NCBI GenBank assembly: GCA_927353735.1
Contig: CAKMIA010000002.1
Coordinates: 96,490-160,489, forward strand
DNA length: 64,000 nt
Origin: an uncultured Veillonellaceae bacterium
GTDB lineage: Bacteria > Bacillota > Negativicutes > Veillonellales > Dialisteraceae
Direction: 5' to 3'
The notes below the pieces were generated by a model. It was not told the origin of the DNA. It ran no database searches and saw nothing but the letters and a program-made list of their open reading frames with translations. A program made the position numbers and the translations under genes. Below are positions 32,838-42,614 of this stretch, in pieces (positions within the stretch are counted from its first letter, which is position 1; each line of letters begins with the position of its first letter).

Positions 32838-33974
32838 GTGAATGAACAGTTATTGAATGCAGTGGAAGTATTGGTAAAGGCAAAAAAGGTTCCGGAAAGC
32901 GTGGTATTCAGCGCGCTGGAATCGGTGCTTCTGACGGCATACAAGAGAGAAACGGGAAGCAATGCCAATACGTCTGTCAGCATTGACCGCACGACAGGGG
33001 AATATCATATCTATGCAGAAAAAAATGTCGTGGAAACCGTTGATCCTGAATCGGAAAATGCAGCCAGCCAGATCTCCGTGGCGGATGCAAAGAAGATCAA
33101 TCCGATGTATGAAGCGGGAGATATCCTGCAGATCGAAGTGACGCCGAAGAATTTCGGACGCATGGCGGCCCAGACGGCAAAGCAGGTGATGATCCAGAAA
33201 CTGCGTGAAGCGGAACGGGGCGTGATCTATGATGAATTTTCCGGCCGCGAAGGTGATGTGATCACCGGCACGGTGAAATGGAGCGAATCCCGTACGATTT
33301 TCGTGGACCTCGGACGGGTGGAAGGCATCCTTCCCTTTACGGAACAGACGGAAGGCGAATCGTTCCAGCCCAATGACAAGATCAAATGCTATGTGAAGGA
33401 AGTGCGGAAGACCACGAAGGGACCGGAGATCATTCTGTCCCGGACGCATCCCGGCCTGCTGAAGCGCCTCTTCGAGCTGGAGGTGCCGGAAATTTACAGC
33501 GGCACGGTGGAGATCAAATCGGTGGTCCGTGAGGCGGGCTCCCGTTCCAAGATCGCGGTCTATGCGATGGACCCCACGGTGGACCCGGTGGGCGCGTGCG
33601 TCGGACCGAAGGGCCAGCGCGTACAGAATATCGTAAACGAGCTGCACGGTGAAAAGATCGACATCGTGCGTTGGGATGAAGACCCGGCCATTTACATCGC
33701 CAATGCCCTGTCTCCGGCCAAGGTGGTATCCGTATCGGTGGCGGATGAGGACAAGGCGTCCTATGTCATCGTAGAGGATTACCAGCTGTCTCTGGCCATC
33801 GGCAAGGCAGGACAGAATGCGCGTCTGGCAGCCAAGCTGACCGGCTGGAAGATCGACATTAAGAGCGAATCCCAGGCAGCGGAGGAAGGCTTCGGCGCAG
33901 AGGATGACGATGATGATGATATCCTCGGCGATATTGAAGCGGAAGGCGAAGTACAGACGGGGGATCAGGCATGA
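32838..33974 (+). CDS. nusA: Transcription termination/antitermination factor NusA
   Basis: 378 residues. N-terminal RNA polymerase-binding domain (1-130), S1 domain (about 135-200, [13 protein letters not shown]), two KH domains (about 205-345, with [13 protein letters not shown] and [13 protein letters not shown]) and an acidic C-terminal tail rich in Asp/Glu instead of the long enterobacterial extension. GTG start, AGGAGG 11 nt upstream. Overlaps rnpM by 4 bp. Confidence 0.96.
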   Translation: MNEQLLNAVEVLVKAKKVPESVVFSALESVLLTAYKRETGSNANTSVSIDRTTGEYHIYAEKNVVETVDPESENAASQISVADAKKINPMYEAGDILQIEVTPKNFGRMAAQTAKQVMIQKLREAERGVIYDEFSGREGDVITGTVKWSESRTIFVDLGRVEGILPFTEQTEGESFQPNDKIKCYVKEVRKTTKGPEIILSRTHPGLLKRLFELEVPEIYSGTVEIKSVVREAGSRSKIAVYAMDPTVDPVGACVGPKGQRVQNIVNELHGEKIDIVRWDEDPAIYIANALSPAKVVSVSVADEDKASYVIVEDYQLSLAIGKAGQNARLAAKLTGWKIDIKSESQAAEEGFGAEDDDDDDILGDIEAEGEVQTGDQA

Positions 33975-34240
33975 AGGTCAGAAAAATCCCCATGCGCAAA
34001 TGTGTGGGCTGCGGAGAGCTGCATCCGAAGAAAGAACTGATCCGGATTGTGGCGCTGCCCACCGGTGAAATCGAGGTGGACCGCACTGGAAAGCAGTCCG
34101 GGCGGGGCGTCTATATCTGCGATAAAGAGGAATGCTTCAAGAAGGCCTATGAGTCGCACGGACTGGAACGCTCTCTGAAGCGGCCGGTATCCCGCGAGGT
34201 GTATGAAGCACTGCAGGAATCGCTGAGCCACCATGAATGA
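33971..34240 (+). CDS. rnpM: RNase P modulator RnpM (YlxR, DUF448)
   Basis: 89 residues. MRKCVGCGE (about 8-16), GRGVYIC (about 44-50) and a Cys pair, the YlxR fold signature. Characterised in Bacillus as binding the RNase P RNA and modulating tRNA maturation. Sits between nusA and the L7Ae-like gene, overlapping both. Confidence 0.92.
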   Translation: MKVRKIPMRKCVGCGELHPKKELIRIVALPTGEIEVDRTGKQSGRGVYICDKEECFKKAYESHGLERSLKRPVSREVYEALQESLSHHE

Positions 34241-34544
34241 CAAAGCAATCTACCAGTTCCTCGGGCTGGCGCAGAAGGCAGGATTTCTTCTGTCGGGCAG
34301 CGAGCAGCTCATGGACGGTTTGAAACATAAAAAAGGAACGCTTCTCCTGATTACGGAGGATGCGTCGGAACGGACAGCCGGAGAGTACCGGGCCATTGCG
34401 GAACGGAACCGCATCCCCTGGCGGACTTTCGGCGAAAAGGAAAAATTGGGACAGGCTCTGGGCAAGGGCGTGCGGACTGCGGTGCTGATCACGGACAGCG
34501 GATTTGGTCAGGCGGTCTGCCGGAAGCTGGATGCCGGTCGTTAG
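34233..34544 (+). CDS. rplGA: L7Ae-family RNA-binding protein (YlxQ)
   Basis: 103 residues. L7Ae/L30e fold: [14 protein letters not shown] and a LLLITEDAS core, expected to bind kink-turn RNA. Overlaps rnpM by 8 bp. Conserved third/fourth gene of the nusA operon in Firmicutes. Confidence 0.9.
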   Translation: MNDKAIYQFLGLAQKAGFLLSGSEQLMDGLKHKKGTLLLITEDASERTAGEYRAIAERNRIPWRTFGEKEKLGQALGKGVRTAVLITDSGFGQAVCRKLDAGR

Positions 34545-34554
34545 GAGGCTGCGT

Positions 34555-37077
34555 ATGCATAAATACAGAATCTATGAATTAGCTAAAATATACGGAAAAA
34601 CCAGTGAGGAGGTCATCGGCATCTTGAAAAAGCATCAGTATGAGGTGAGCAAGGCGGCCAACAGTGTCGATGAAAAGGCAAAGGCTGTCCTCGACCGGGA
34701 ACTGGGCGCAAAGGACGGAAAGAAAGCGGCAAAGAAGCCTGCTTTCCGGACGGTCCGCTTCGACAGCAAGGGACGTCCGCAGGATGGAAAGGGACAGGGC
34801 GGTTTCTCTTCCTCCTATTCCACGGATCAGGCTGAGCAGGAAGCCAGCGCAGCCAGAGCCCAGGCGGCGAAGAAGGAAGCGGCTCCGGCACCGGCTGCCA
34901 GACCGGCAGAATCGAAAAAGCCTGCGCACGGCGAGGAGCGGGGCGCACAGCGTCCGCAGGAACGCCGTCAGGACGGACACGGGGCGCGGAATGACCGCCC
35001 GCAGAGAAACGGCGACCGCCCGCAGCGTCCGCAGGGACAGCGGCAGGACAACCGTTCTGCATCGGGCAGCCGTCCCGTAAGAGGCGGCGACCGTCCGCAG
35101 AGAAGCGGAGATCGTCCGAAGGCCGGCTTTACGCCCAACCGTGCCAAACCGGCACAGGCGGCTCCGGCACCGGTGCAGGAAACGCGGCGGGATGCCAAGC
35201 CGGCCAAGAAGAGCAAGAAGGACTATGAACGCAGCCGCAGGGAAAAGGAAGGTACGTCCCTGATGGCGCAGTCCATGAAGCAGAATAAAAAGAAGAAACA
35301 TATTTCGGAAAAGAAGGCCGCTTCCTATCCGACAGAGGTGACACTGCCGCCGAGCACGACGGTCAAGGAACTGGCAGAACTGTTCGGACGTGAAGTGAGC
35401 GAGATCATCATGCATTTGATGAAGCTGGGCATCATGGCCACCATCAACCAGAACGTGGACCCCGATGCGGCTGCTCTGCTGGCCGATGATTTCGGCATCA
35501 CCCTTCTCGAACCGGAAAAGACGGTGGACCCGACGGAATACGTTCCGGCTCCGGACGATCCGCGGTTCCTGAAGCCCCGTCCGCCGGTGGTTACCATCAT
35601 GGGCCACGTCGACCACGGCAAGACGACCCTGCTGGATGCGCTCCGTGAAACGAATGTGGCTGCTCACGAAGCAGGGGGCATCACCCAGCGCATCGGTGCG
35701 TATCAGATCCGCTACAAGAATCAGAAGATCACCTTCCTGGATACGCCCGGTCATGAAGCCTTCACCGCCATGCGCAATCGCGGCGCGCAGATCACGGATA
35801 TTGCGGTCATCATCGTAGCGGCTGACGACGGTGTCATGCCGCAGACCATCGAAGCGATCAACCATGCAAAGAGCGCCAAGGTGCCGATTCTCGTGGCCAT
35901 CAACAAGATCGATAAGCCCGGCGCTAACCCTGATCACATTAAGGAAGAGCTGTCTCATCAGGGCCTCATTTCCGAAGACTGGGGCGGCGACGTCATCATG
36001 GTCCCGATTTCCGCCAAGAAGCGCATCGGACTGGATGACCTCCTCGACAACATCCTCCTGCTGGCGGAAATGGAAGAGCTGAAGGCCAATCCGCGCCGCG
36101 AAGCCTACGGCGTCGTCGTGGAAGCCCAGCTGGATAAGGGCCGCGGTCCCGTCATGAACGTTCTCGTACAGAACGGCACGCTCCATGTGGGCGACGGCAT
36201 CCTGGCCGGCAAGTGCTGGGGCCGTGTCCGCGCCATGGCCAATGAGAACGGCCGGAAGCTGAAATCGGCAGAACCGTCCGCCCCGGCGGAAATCCTCGGC
36301 ATGAGCAGCGTGCCGGAAGCAGGGGACCATTTCTATGTGATGGATGAAAGAAAAGCCCGTGAAATCGCGGAAATGAGAGCGGTCCGTGCGAAGGAAGCGG
36401 AACGGAGCAAGGTCCAGAAGATCACCCTCGACAACATCTTCGAAAAGATCAAGGAAGGGGAAATGAAGGAACTGGATATCATCATCAAGGCCGATGTCCA
36501 GGGCTCCGTGGAAGCGCTGCAGCAGTCGCTGGAAAGCATCAAGAGCGAAAAGGTGCGCATTTCCGTGGTACACTCCGCAGTAGGCGCCATCAGCGAATCC
36601 GACGTCATGCTGGCATCGGCGTCCAATGCGCTGATCATCGGCTTCAATGTCCGCCCGGATGCGAATGCCCGGAAGATCGCGGAACAGGAAAAGGTGGATA
36701 TCCGTCTGTACCGTGTCATCTATGATGTCATCAATGATGTGAAGGCTGCTATGGCAGGCCTCCTGGCACCGACCATCAAGGAAGTGCTCCTCGGCCATGC
36801 GGAAGTCCGTCAGGTCATCCATACGCCGAAGGTCATCGTCGCCGGCTCATATGTGCAGGATGGCAAGATCACGAGCAACTGCCAGATCCGTATTGTCCGT
36901 GACGGCATCGTCATTCACGAAGGCAAGATGGCATCGCTCCGCCGCTTCAAGGATGACGTGAAGGAAGTCACCGAGGGCTATGAATGCGGCATTGCCATTG
37001 ATAACTACCGGGATGTGAAGGAAGGAGACCAGCTGGAAGCCTTCAAGCTGCAGGAAGAAGCGGCCGAACTGGAATAA
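34555..37077 (+). CDS. infB: Translation initiation factor IF-2
   Basis: 840 residues. N-terminal IF2_N helix ([15 protein letters not shown]), a long basic disordered linker with recurring GDRPQR-type repeats (about residues 145-190), a second IF2_N domain (about 260-310), GTPase domain with GHVDHGKT (about 347-354) and NKID, then the beta-barrel, third domain and fMet-tRNA-binding C-domain. Recruits initiator tRNA to the 30S subunit. ATG34555 with AGGAGG 6 nt upstream; a longer frame from 34504 would overlap rplGA and lacks a site. Confidence 0.97.
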   Translation: MHKYRIYELAKIYGKTSEEVIGILKKHQYEVSKAANSVDEKAKAVLDRELGAKDGKKAAKKPAFRTVRFDSKGRPQDGKGQGGFSSSYSTDQAEQEASAARAQAAKKEAAPAPAARPAESKKPAHGEERGAQRPQERRQDGHGARNDRPQRNGDRPQRPQGQRQDNRSASGSRPVRGGDRPQRSGDRPKAGFTPNRAKPAQAAPAPVQETRRDAKPAKKSKKDYERSRREKEGTSLMAQSMKQNKKKKHISEKKAASYPTEVTLPPSTTVKELAELFGREVSEIIMHLMKLGIMATINQNVDPDAAALLADDFGITLLEPEKTVDPTEYVPAPDDPRFLKPRPPVVTIMGHVDHGKTTLLDALRETNVAAHEAGGITQRIGAYQIRYKNQKITFLDTPGHEAFTAMRNRGAQITDIAVIIVAADDGVMPQTIEAINHAKSAKVPILVAINKIDKPGANPDHIKEELSHQGLISEDWGGDVIMVPISAKKRIGLDDLLDNILLLAEMEELKANPRREAYGVVVEAQLDKGRGPVMNVLVQNGTLHVGDGILAGKCWGRVRAMANENGRKLKSAEPSAPAEILGMSSVPEAGDHFYVMDERKAREIAEMRAVRAKEAERSKVQKITLDNIFEKIKEGEMKELDIIIKADVQGSVEALQQSLESIKSEKVRISVVHSAVGAISESDVMLASASNALIIGFNVRPDANARKIAEQEKVDIRLYRVIYDVINDVKAAMAGLLAPTIKEVLLGHAEVRQVIHTPKVIVAGSYVQDGKITSNCQIRIVRDGIVIHEGKMASLRRFKDDVKEVTEGYECGIAIDNYRDVKEGDQLEAFKLQEEAAELE

Positions 37078-37116
37078 GAGTCCGCGCTTCGGGGCGGCCT
37101 GTCCCGTCTTTGCAGA

Positions 37117-37146
37117 TGCGCCGCCTTTCGGGGCGGCGCACTTTTT
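37117..37146 (+). terminator. Hairpin terminator between infB and rbfA (probably partial)
   Basis: TGCGCCGCC/GGGCGGCGCA stem, then CTTTTT. It lies inside a conserved operon, 22 nt before rbfA, and no new promoter is evident, so it likely reduces rather than ends transcription. Confidence 0.7.
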
Positions 37147-37167
37147 ATACAGAGAGAAGGAGACATC

Positions 37168-37533
37168 ATGTCTGAACTACGCGTCAGAAAAATACAGGAA
37201 TTCATCAAGCAGGAAGTGGGGCAGATGCTTCTCCGCGACCTGAAGGACCCGCGGCTGGGATTCATCACCGTCACCGGGGTCAAGCTTACCGGCGACCTCC
37301 GGGAGGCTGTGATCTATGTGAGCCTCTTCGGCAAGGAGGAAGAGAAAAAAGCCTCCATGGAAGCGCTCAATCAGGCGAAGGGCTTCATCCGCCGTGAGCT
37401 GGGGCAGCGGCTCAAGGTGTACTACACGCCGAGCATTTCCTTTGCAGAGGATACCTCGCTGGATTACGGCATGCACATTGAAGGGCTGCTGAAAAAAATT
37501 CAGAAAGAAGAGAAGTCTCATGAAGATCAGTAA
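37168..37533 (+). CDS. rbfA: Ribosome-binding factor A
   Basis: 121 residues. KH-type fold with RVRKIQEFIKQEVGQML, DPRLGFITVTGV (about 28-39) and HIEGLLKKI. Binds 30S precursors. GAGAAGGAG ribosome site. Overlaps nrnA by 14 bp. Confidence 0.94.
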   Translation: MSELRVRKIQEFIKQEVGQMLLRDLKDPRLGFITVTGVKLTGDLREAVIYVSLFGKEEEKKASMEALNQAKGFIRRELGQRLKVYYTPSISFAEDTSLDYGMHIEGLLKKIQKEEKSHEDQ

Positions 37534-38461
37534 GGAAGAAGCGGCGGAATTTCTCCGGACCCACGAACGGTTCCTCCTCGTGGGACATATCCATCCGGAC
37601 GGCGACGATATCGGCTCTATCGTCGCGCTGGGCAATGTACTGGAAGCCATGGGCAAGACCGTGGACCGCGTCATCGCGGACCCGGTGCCGGAACGGTTTC
37701 AGTTCCTGCCTTCCGTGAAATCCATCCGGACCTCCATTCCGGACGGTGCGTCCTATGATGCGCTCGTATTCACCGATCTGTCGAACATCGAACGGGGCGG
37801 CGGCTTTGATTTCCCTAAGGTGCCGAGCCTCTGCATCGACCATCACGTGTCCAATACGGAATACACGGACTATCTGTACCTGCGGGCGGATTATGCGGCG
37901 ACGGCGGAAATGCTGGCGGAGCTCTTTCTGGACGGCGGCTTCTCGCTGGATCAGGAGGCGCGGAATGCGCTCTATATGGGCATCGGAACGGACAGCGGAT
38001 TTTTCAAATTCAGCAACACCTCCGCCCACACGCTGCTCATGGCGAGCCGTCTGGTGGAGGGCGGCGCCGAGCCGGCCTTTATCACCAATCATCTGGATGT
38101 GACCACGCGGGTCTCCATGGAGGTGTACCGCCGTGTGCTGGATACGCTTCATTATGCCTGCGGCGGGAAGATCGGTCTGGCAGCCATGGATGCCACGTCC
38201 ATGGAGATGGACGGTGAAAATTCCGATTACTATGTGAGCATTCCCCGCCGGGTGGAGGGCGTGGAGATCGGCGTGCTCTTCAAGGCGGACGGTCCGGAAA
38301 CGACGCGTCTGTCCATCCGGTCCCGGGCCTATGCCAATGTGTCGGAGCTGGCGGCGCATTTCGGCGGCGGCGGCCACGTGCGCGCGGCCGGCTGCACGAT
38401 CCAACTCCCCATGGCGGAGGCGGAAGCGGCGTTCCTCGCAGAAGCGGAGAAGTACATCTGA
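37520..38461 (+). CDS. nrnA: DHH-family oligoribonuclease / pAp phosphatase NrnA
   Basis: 313 residues. DHH motifs HPDGDDIGS (about 24-32), FTDLSN (about 83), IDHHVSN (about 110) and DSGFFK, then DHHA1 domain with GGGGHVRAAG (about 288-297). Degrades nanoRNA and dephosphorylates pAp. Overlaps rbfA and truB. Confidence 0.92.
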   Translation: MKISKEEAAEFLRTHERFLLVGHIHPDGDDIGSIVALGNVLEAMGKTVDRVIADPVPERFQFLPSVKSIRTSIPDGASYDALVFTDLSNIERGGGFDFPKVPSLCIDHHVSNTEYTDYLYLRADYAATAEMLAELFLDGGFSLDQEARNALYMGIGTDSGFFKFSNTSAHTLLMASRLVEGGAEPAFITNHLDVTTRVSMEVYRRVLDTLHYACGGKIGLAAMDATSMEMDGENSDYYVSIPRRVEGVEIGVLFKADGPETTRLSIRSRAYANVSELAAHFGGGGHVRAAGCTIQLPMAEAEAAFLAEAEKYI

Positions 38462-39312
38462 TGGACGGCGTCCTGAATGTACTGAAGCCGGCGGGGATGA
38501 CCTCCTTTGATGTGATCGCCTGCCTGCGCCGGATCTACGGACAGAAAAAAATCGGCCACGGCGGCACGCTGGACCCGCTGGCGGCGGGCGTGCTTCCCGT
38601 GTTCCTCGGCCGGGCGGCGCGGCTCATCGAGTATGCGCCCATTCACCGGAAGACCTATGAGGCGGAGTTTCTCATGGGTCTGGGCACCGATACGGAGGAT
38701 GTGTCCGGCCATATCCTGCACCGTGGACCGGTGCTGGCGGACCGGGTCCGGTGGGACGCCATCGCAAAACAGTTCACCGGCCATATCCGGCAGGTGCCGT
38801 CAGCCTTTTCCGCCAAGCAGATCGGCGGCCGCCGCGCCTACGATCTGGCCCGGGCGGGGCAGGAGGTGAAGCTCGCGCCGAAGGACGTGACGATTTTTGA
38901 TCTTACGATTCGGGAGGTGAAGCCGCCCTGTCTGCGGCTGTCTGTGACCTGCTCGTCTGGCACCTATGTGCGGGCGCTGGGCCGTGACATGGGGCAGGCA
39001 GCGGGCTGTCCGCTCACCATGTCTTTTCTGGTGCGCACCGCCATGGGGCCGTTTTCCATCGGAGAGGCAAAGACGCTGGAGGAGATCGAGGCCGATCCGG
39101 CAGGGGTGCTGATGAAGGATCTGCGGGTGCTCCTGTCGTCGCTGACCTCTGTGGAGCTGGAATCCGGCGGGGCGGCGGACTTCCTGCAGGGGAAGCGGCT
39201 GCGGACGGCGCTGGCGGACGCGGAGGAGGCCGCGGTCTACGGGCCGCAGGGATTCCTCGGCATTGCGGCCATCCGGCGCGGCGTCATTCATCCGAAAAAG
39301 GTGTTTTCCTGA
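38461..39312 (+). CDS. truB: tRNA pseudouridine(55) synthase
   Basis: 283 residues. N-terminal GVLNVLKPAGMTSFDV, catalytic Asp38 in GGTLDPLAAGVLP, and TCSSGTYVRALGRD (about 161-174). C-terminal PUA-like domain. Makes psi55 in the T loop of all tRNAs. TGATG overlaps on both ends. Confidence 0.95.
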   Translation: MDGVLNVLKPAGMTSFDVIACLRRIYGQKKIGHGGTLDPLAAGVLPVFLGRAARLIEYAPIHRKTYEAEFLMGLGTDTEDVSGHILHRGPVLADRVRWDAIAKQFTGHIRQVPSAFSAKQIGGRRAYDLARAGQEVKLAPKDVTIFDLTIREVKPPCLRLSVTCSSGTYVRALGRDMGQAAGCPLTMSFLVRTAMGPFSIGEAKTLEEIEADPAGVLMKDLRVLLSSLTSVELESGGAADFLQGKRLRTALADAEEAAVYGPQGFLGIAAIRRGVIHPKKVFS

Positions 39313-40280
39313 TGGCAGCGGAGAGAACAATGCAGCTGGTACATAATCTGAGAGACGTGCGCGGTCCGGAGCCGCTGGTCCTGGCAGTGGGCTTTTTTGA
39401 CGGATTTCACCGGGGCCATCAGGCGGTGCTGGAGGAAGCGCGGCGCATGGCGGCGGCACTGGGGGCCTCTGCCGGCGTGGTGACCTTTTCTCCGCATCCG
39501 GCGACGGTGCTCCATCCCGGGCAGCCGGTGCATCTCCTGCAGACAGAGGCAGAGAAAGAGCAGCTGATGGCCGGGCTGGGGATGAAGCTGGCGGTCATTC
39601 TCCGGCCGACCCGGGAATTTCTCGGTGAATCGGCGGAGACCTTTCTCCGGAGCCTGAGGGAGATCCCCGGACTGCGGGGCATCGTATGCGGTGAGAATTT
39701 TACCTTCGGCGCCGGAGCGGCGGGTACGCCGGAGGAGCTGGTGCGGTATTTTGCAGGAACGGATGTCTCCGTGTCCGTGGTGCCGCTCATGCGGAGCGGA
39801 GCCATCGGCGGCCGGGTGATCAGTAGCACGGAGATCCGCCGGCTCGTGCAGGAAGGGGACATGCGGACGGCGGCCTGCCTGCTGGGGCGGCCCTATGTGC
39901 TGTCCGGCGGCGTGACGCGGGGCTTCCGCCGCGGTACGGAGGATACGGGATTTCCCACGGCCAATCTGTCTTTCGGGGAAGAACGGGTCCTTCCCGCAGA
40001 CGGCGTGTACGCCGCTTTTGCACAGATCCGGGGTCGGAAGTATCCGGCGGTGACCAATGTGGGATGCAATCCCACCTTCGGCAATACAGAGCGTACGGTG
40101 GAGACCTTCATTCTCCATTTTGATACCATGATCTATGACGAGGCTTTTTCCGTGGAGTTCGTGGAACGGCTCCGCGGGGAGATCCGCTTCCCTTCGGCGG
40201 CAGCGCTGGCAGCGCAGATCACACAGGATGTGGCGCGGGCAGAGCGTATTCTGGCGGAGGAATTACAGAAAAAAGGATAG
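39312..40280 (+). CDS. ribF: Bifunctional riboflavin kinase / FAD synthetase
   Basis: 322 residues. N-terminal nucleotidyltransferase domain with FDGFHRGHQ (about 28-36) and STEIRRL (about 172-178), C-terminal flavokinase with GFPTANL (about 214-220) and VTNVGCNPTF. Converts riboflavin to FMN and FAD. Start at ATG39312 (TGATG with truB); ATG39330 is an alternative. The stop lies inside the terminator stem. Confidence 0.95.
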   Translation: MAAERTMQLVHNLRDVRGPEPLVLAVGFFDGFHRGHQAVLEEARRMAAALGASAGVVTFSPHPATVLHPGQPVHLLQTEAEKEQLMAGLGMKLAVILRPTREFLGESAETFLRSLREIPGLRGIVCGENFTFGAGAAGTPEELVRYFAGTDVSVSVVPLMRSGAIGGRVISSTEIRRLVQEGDMRTAACLLGRPYVLSGGVTRGFRRGTEDTGFPTANLSFGEERVLPADGVYAAFAQIRGRKYPAVTNVGCNPTFGNTERTVETFILHFDTMIYDEAFSVEFVERLRGEIRFPSAAALAAQITQDVARAERILAEELQKKG

Positions 40281-40303
40281 AGCGGCGTGCTTTATCCTTT
40301 TTT
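40269..40303 (+). terminator. Terminator of the nusA-ribF operon
   Basis: AAAAAAGGATA/TATCCTTTTTT 11-bp stem; the ribF stop codon is part of the left arm. Confidence 0.85.
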
Positions 40304-40372
40304 CCGGCCTCGTTGACGGAAATTTTACGAAGCCTTTGTATACTGCATAGAAATCAACCAATGGGAGGCATC

Positions 40373-41020
40373 ATGACAAAGAATGAATTCATGAACAGGC
40401 TGGCGGAAAATCCCCGGTGGGCGCCGGGCTGGGACGCCATCGAAGAGGAATTTGGCCGGCTCTATCCCGGTGCGGACCCGGAGCATTTTGCCACGGCCGT
40501 GGAGGCGCGGGCGGCCATGGGCGGCGATCAGTATCTCGACGGGTATTCCTTCTACCCGCTTCCGGACGGCGGCATGCATATCGTGACCTTCGGACTGTCA
40601 GAGCTCTACGGGAACCGGCGTGCTTTCGGCGGACAGTGGAGCGGAAAGGGCTGCGAGCTCACCATGAAGGTACGGGAAACCATGGCCGGCGATGCGCTGT
40701 GGGCCTGCGATCTCCTGTCCGCCGCCGCCAAATGGGTCCATGAGGGGCACCGCCATCTCGTGCCGTATCAGCTCCTCGATGCGGCGGCGCTGGGCATTTC
40801 CCGTGCGACCGATACGCCGGTTGCTGGCATTCTGCTGGTGCCGGACCTCGCCGCAGAAACGCTGCACACCCTGTACGGGAAGGTACAATTCCTACAGGTG
40901 CTGGCGCTGACAAAGGGACAGATGGACCGGCTCCTTAGCGGCAGCGGCGTGCAGGCCGTGTATGAAGCGGAAATGAAACCCCGCATCGGCTGTGGATTTT
41001 TTGACTGGCAGAACGGCTGA
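40373..41020 (+). CDS. Suppressor-of-fused (SUFU) domain protein
   Basis: 215 residues. SUFU-family domain: DQYLDGYSFYPLPDGGMHIVTFGLSE region (about 45-70, split), GKGCELTMKV (about 89-98) and a C-terminal beta portion. In bacteria such proteins are often immunity proteins of polymorphic toxins, or orphans. Here no toxin gene is adjacent. The start is ATG40373 with GGGAGG 6 nt upstream; a longer frame from 40313 lacks a site. Possible promoter TTGACG/TATACT with an over-long 20-nt spacer. Convergent with sstT. Confidence 0.75.
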   Translation: MTKNEFMNRLAENPRWAPGWDAIEEEFGRLYPGADPEHFATAVEARAAMGGDQYLDGYSFYPLPDGGMHIVTFGLSELYGNRRAFGGQWSGKGCELTMKVRETMAGDALWACDLLSAAAKWVHEGHRHLVPYQLLDAAALGISRATDTPVAGILLVPDLAAETLHTLYGKVQFLQVLALTKGQMDRLLSGSGVQAVYEAEMKPRIGCGFFDWQNG

Positions 41021-41029
41021 AGCAAATAG

Positions 41030-41079
41030 CAGACATAATAAAAGGACAATCCCACAGGATTGTCCTTTTATTATGTCTG
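41030..41079. terminator. Exceptionally stable bidirectional terminator
   Basis: Perfect 23-bp inverted repeat (41030-41052 and 41057-41079), loop CACA. The central part is AAAAGGACAATCC/GGATTGTCCTTTT. It serves the SUFU gene and sstT, which converge on it. Confidence 0.92.
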
Positions 41080-41089
41080 TGTACCTGGA

Positions 41090-42343
41090 TCACTGATGGC
41101 GCGGACGGAGATCCGCAGAGGTGAGCGTGCCCTCCTTGGCGCGCTGGGCAAATTCCGCCGTCGCGGTGAAGAGCACGTCGCTGGAGCTGTTCAGTGCGGT
41201 TTCGCAGGCATCCTCGAGGACGCTGATGACGAAGCCGACGCCGACCACCTGCATGGCGATGTCATTGCCGATGCCGAAGGAGGCGCACGCTACCGGAATG
41301 AGGAGCAGGGAGCCGCCGGCCACACCGGAAGCGCCGCAGGCGCCGATGGACGAAACGATGCAGAGCAGCAGCGCAGTGGGAAGATCCACCTCGATACCCA
41401 GCGTGTGGGCCGCTGCGAGGGCCAGCACGGAGATCGTGATGGACGCGCCGGCCATATTGATGGTGGCGCCCAGCGGAATGGAAATGGTGTAGGTATCCGG
41501 ATTGAGTCCCAGACGTTTGCAGAGATTCAGATTGACCGGGATATTGGCCGCGGAGCTTCTGGTGAAGAAGGCGTAGACGCCGGATTCACGGATGGTGGCC
41601 CATACGAGCGGATAGGGGTTCTTGCGGATATTCAGAAATACGATGAGCGGATTCATCAGAAGGGCCACGAAGAAATAGGAGGCGATGAGGACGCCCAGCA
41701 GCTGGATGTAGCCGAGGAGTGCGGAGAGGCCGCTCGTTCCGACGGACTGGGCAACGAGGCCCATGATGCCCACCGGTGCGCAGCGGATGACCCACTGCAC
41801 CACGGAGGTGATGCTTTTGGCGATGTCATTCAGAAAGGCCTTTGTTCCGGGCGTTCCGGCGCTGCGGAAGGCGATGCCCATGATGATGGCCCAGCCGAGA
41901 ATGCCGATGTAGTTGGCATTGAGGATCGCAGAGACCGGATTGTCCACGACGCTCAGGATGAGATTGTGCAGGACCTCTACGATGCCGCTCGGCGGTTTGA
42001 TTTCCGCATTGGCCACCTGCAGATGCAGCGTGGACGGGAAGAGAAAGGACAGCGTGACCCCCACGAGGGACGCGCAGAAGGTGCCGAGAAGATACAGAAG
42101 GATGATCGGCTTCATGTTGGCATTGCCGCCGGCCCGCTTCTGGGCCATGGCATTCATGACGAGGAAAAAGACCAGCACTGGAGCGACGCCTTTCAGGGCG
42201 CGCACGAAGAGGTCGCCGAAAATGGTGAGCACCGGCACGAGAGACGGCACAAAGACCGCGATCAGAATGCCGATGACGAGCCCCACGGCGATCTGTTTGA
42301 TCAGAGCGACGCGGCCCAGATAATTTTTAATGGCTGTAAACAA
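41090..42343 (-). CDS. sstT: Serine/threonine:sodium symporter SstT
   Basis: 417 residues, about nine membrane segments and two re-entrant loops of the dicarboxylate/amino acid:cation symporter family. Signatures include [11 protein letters not shown] (about 258-268) and [17 protein letters not shown] (about 291-307), typical of SstT. Imports L-serine and L-threonine with Na+. TTG start preceded by GGGGGAATC on the minus strand. Confidence 0.93.
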   Translation of the reverse strand: MFTAIKNYLGRVALIKQIAVGLVIGILIAVFVPSLVPVLTIFGDLFVRALKGVAPVLVFFLVMNAMAQKRAGGNANMKPIILLYLLGTFCASLVGVTLSFLFPSTLHLQVANAEIKPPSGIVEVLHNLILSVVDNPVSAILNANYIGILGWAIIMGIAFRSAGTPGTKAFLNDIAKSITSVVQWVIRCAPVGIMGLVAQSVGTSGLSALLGYIQLLGVLIASYFFVALLMNPLIVFLNIRKNPYPLVWATIRESGVYAFFTRSSAANIPVNLNLCKRLGLNPDTYTISIPLGATINMAGASITISVLALAAAHTLGIEVDLPTALLLCIVSSIGACGASGVAGGSLLLIPVACASFGIGNDIAMQVVGVGFVISVLEDACETALNSSSDVLFTATAEFAQRAKEGTLTSADLRPRHQ

Positions 42344-42395
42344 AAAGATTCCCCCTTTTCATGGTTTTTAAATTTTTCGATGGATAATTACACAC

Positions 42396-42424
42396 AGTAT
42401 ACCCCAGTCTATTTCCGGTGGCAA
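42396..42424 (-). promoter_or_regulatory. Promoter of sstT
   Basis: Minus strand TTGCCA (42424-42419), 17-nt spacer, TATACT (42401-42396). Confidence 0.75.
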
Positions 42425-42548
42425 GCTCAGAATGATTTATAAACATATATTTATACAGAAAATAGATAATACGCATCTGTGAGACAGGAATGCCGGTCGG
42501 CGGATTCGGGCCGGATACGGCCTGTCGTGTGCAGGCGCCGGGGGTTTA

Positions 42549-42557
42549 TGTTAAAAT
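42549..42557 (+). promoter_or_regulatory. Extended -10 for the lpxI-led lipid A operon
   Basis: TGTTAAAAT (TGn plus TAAAAT) about 58 nt before lpxI; -35 not obvious. Confidence 0.4.
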
Positions 42558-42614
42558 AATTGTGTATGCAATCGGTACGGAGGCTGTCGGCAGACGGCTC
42601 CGCAGGAGGAATCT

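Noticed and set aside
34975..35125. Short repeated units suggestive of a repeat array
   Set aside because: They encode the GDRPQR-type repeats of the disordered IF-2 linker, in frame with the gene; not a CRISPR or satellite.
34579..36822. 747-codon minus-strand open frame opposite infB
   Set aside because: Antisense shadow of IF-2; no start signals or domains.
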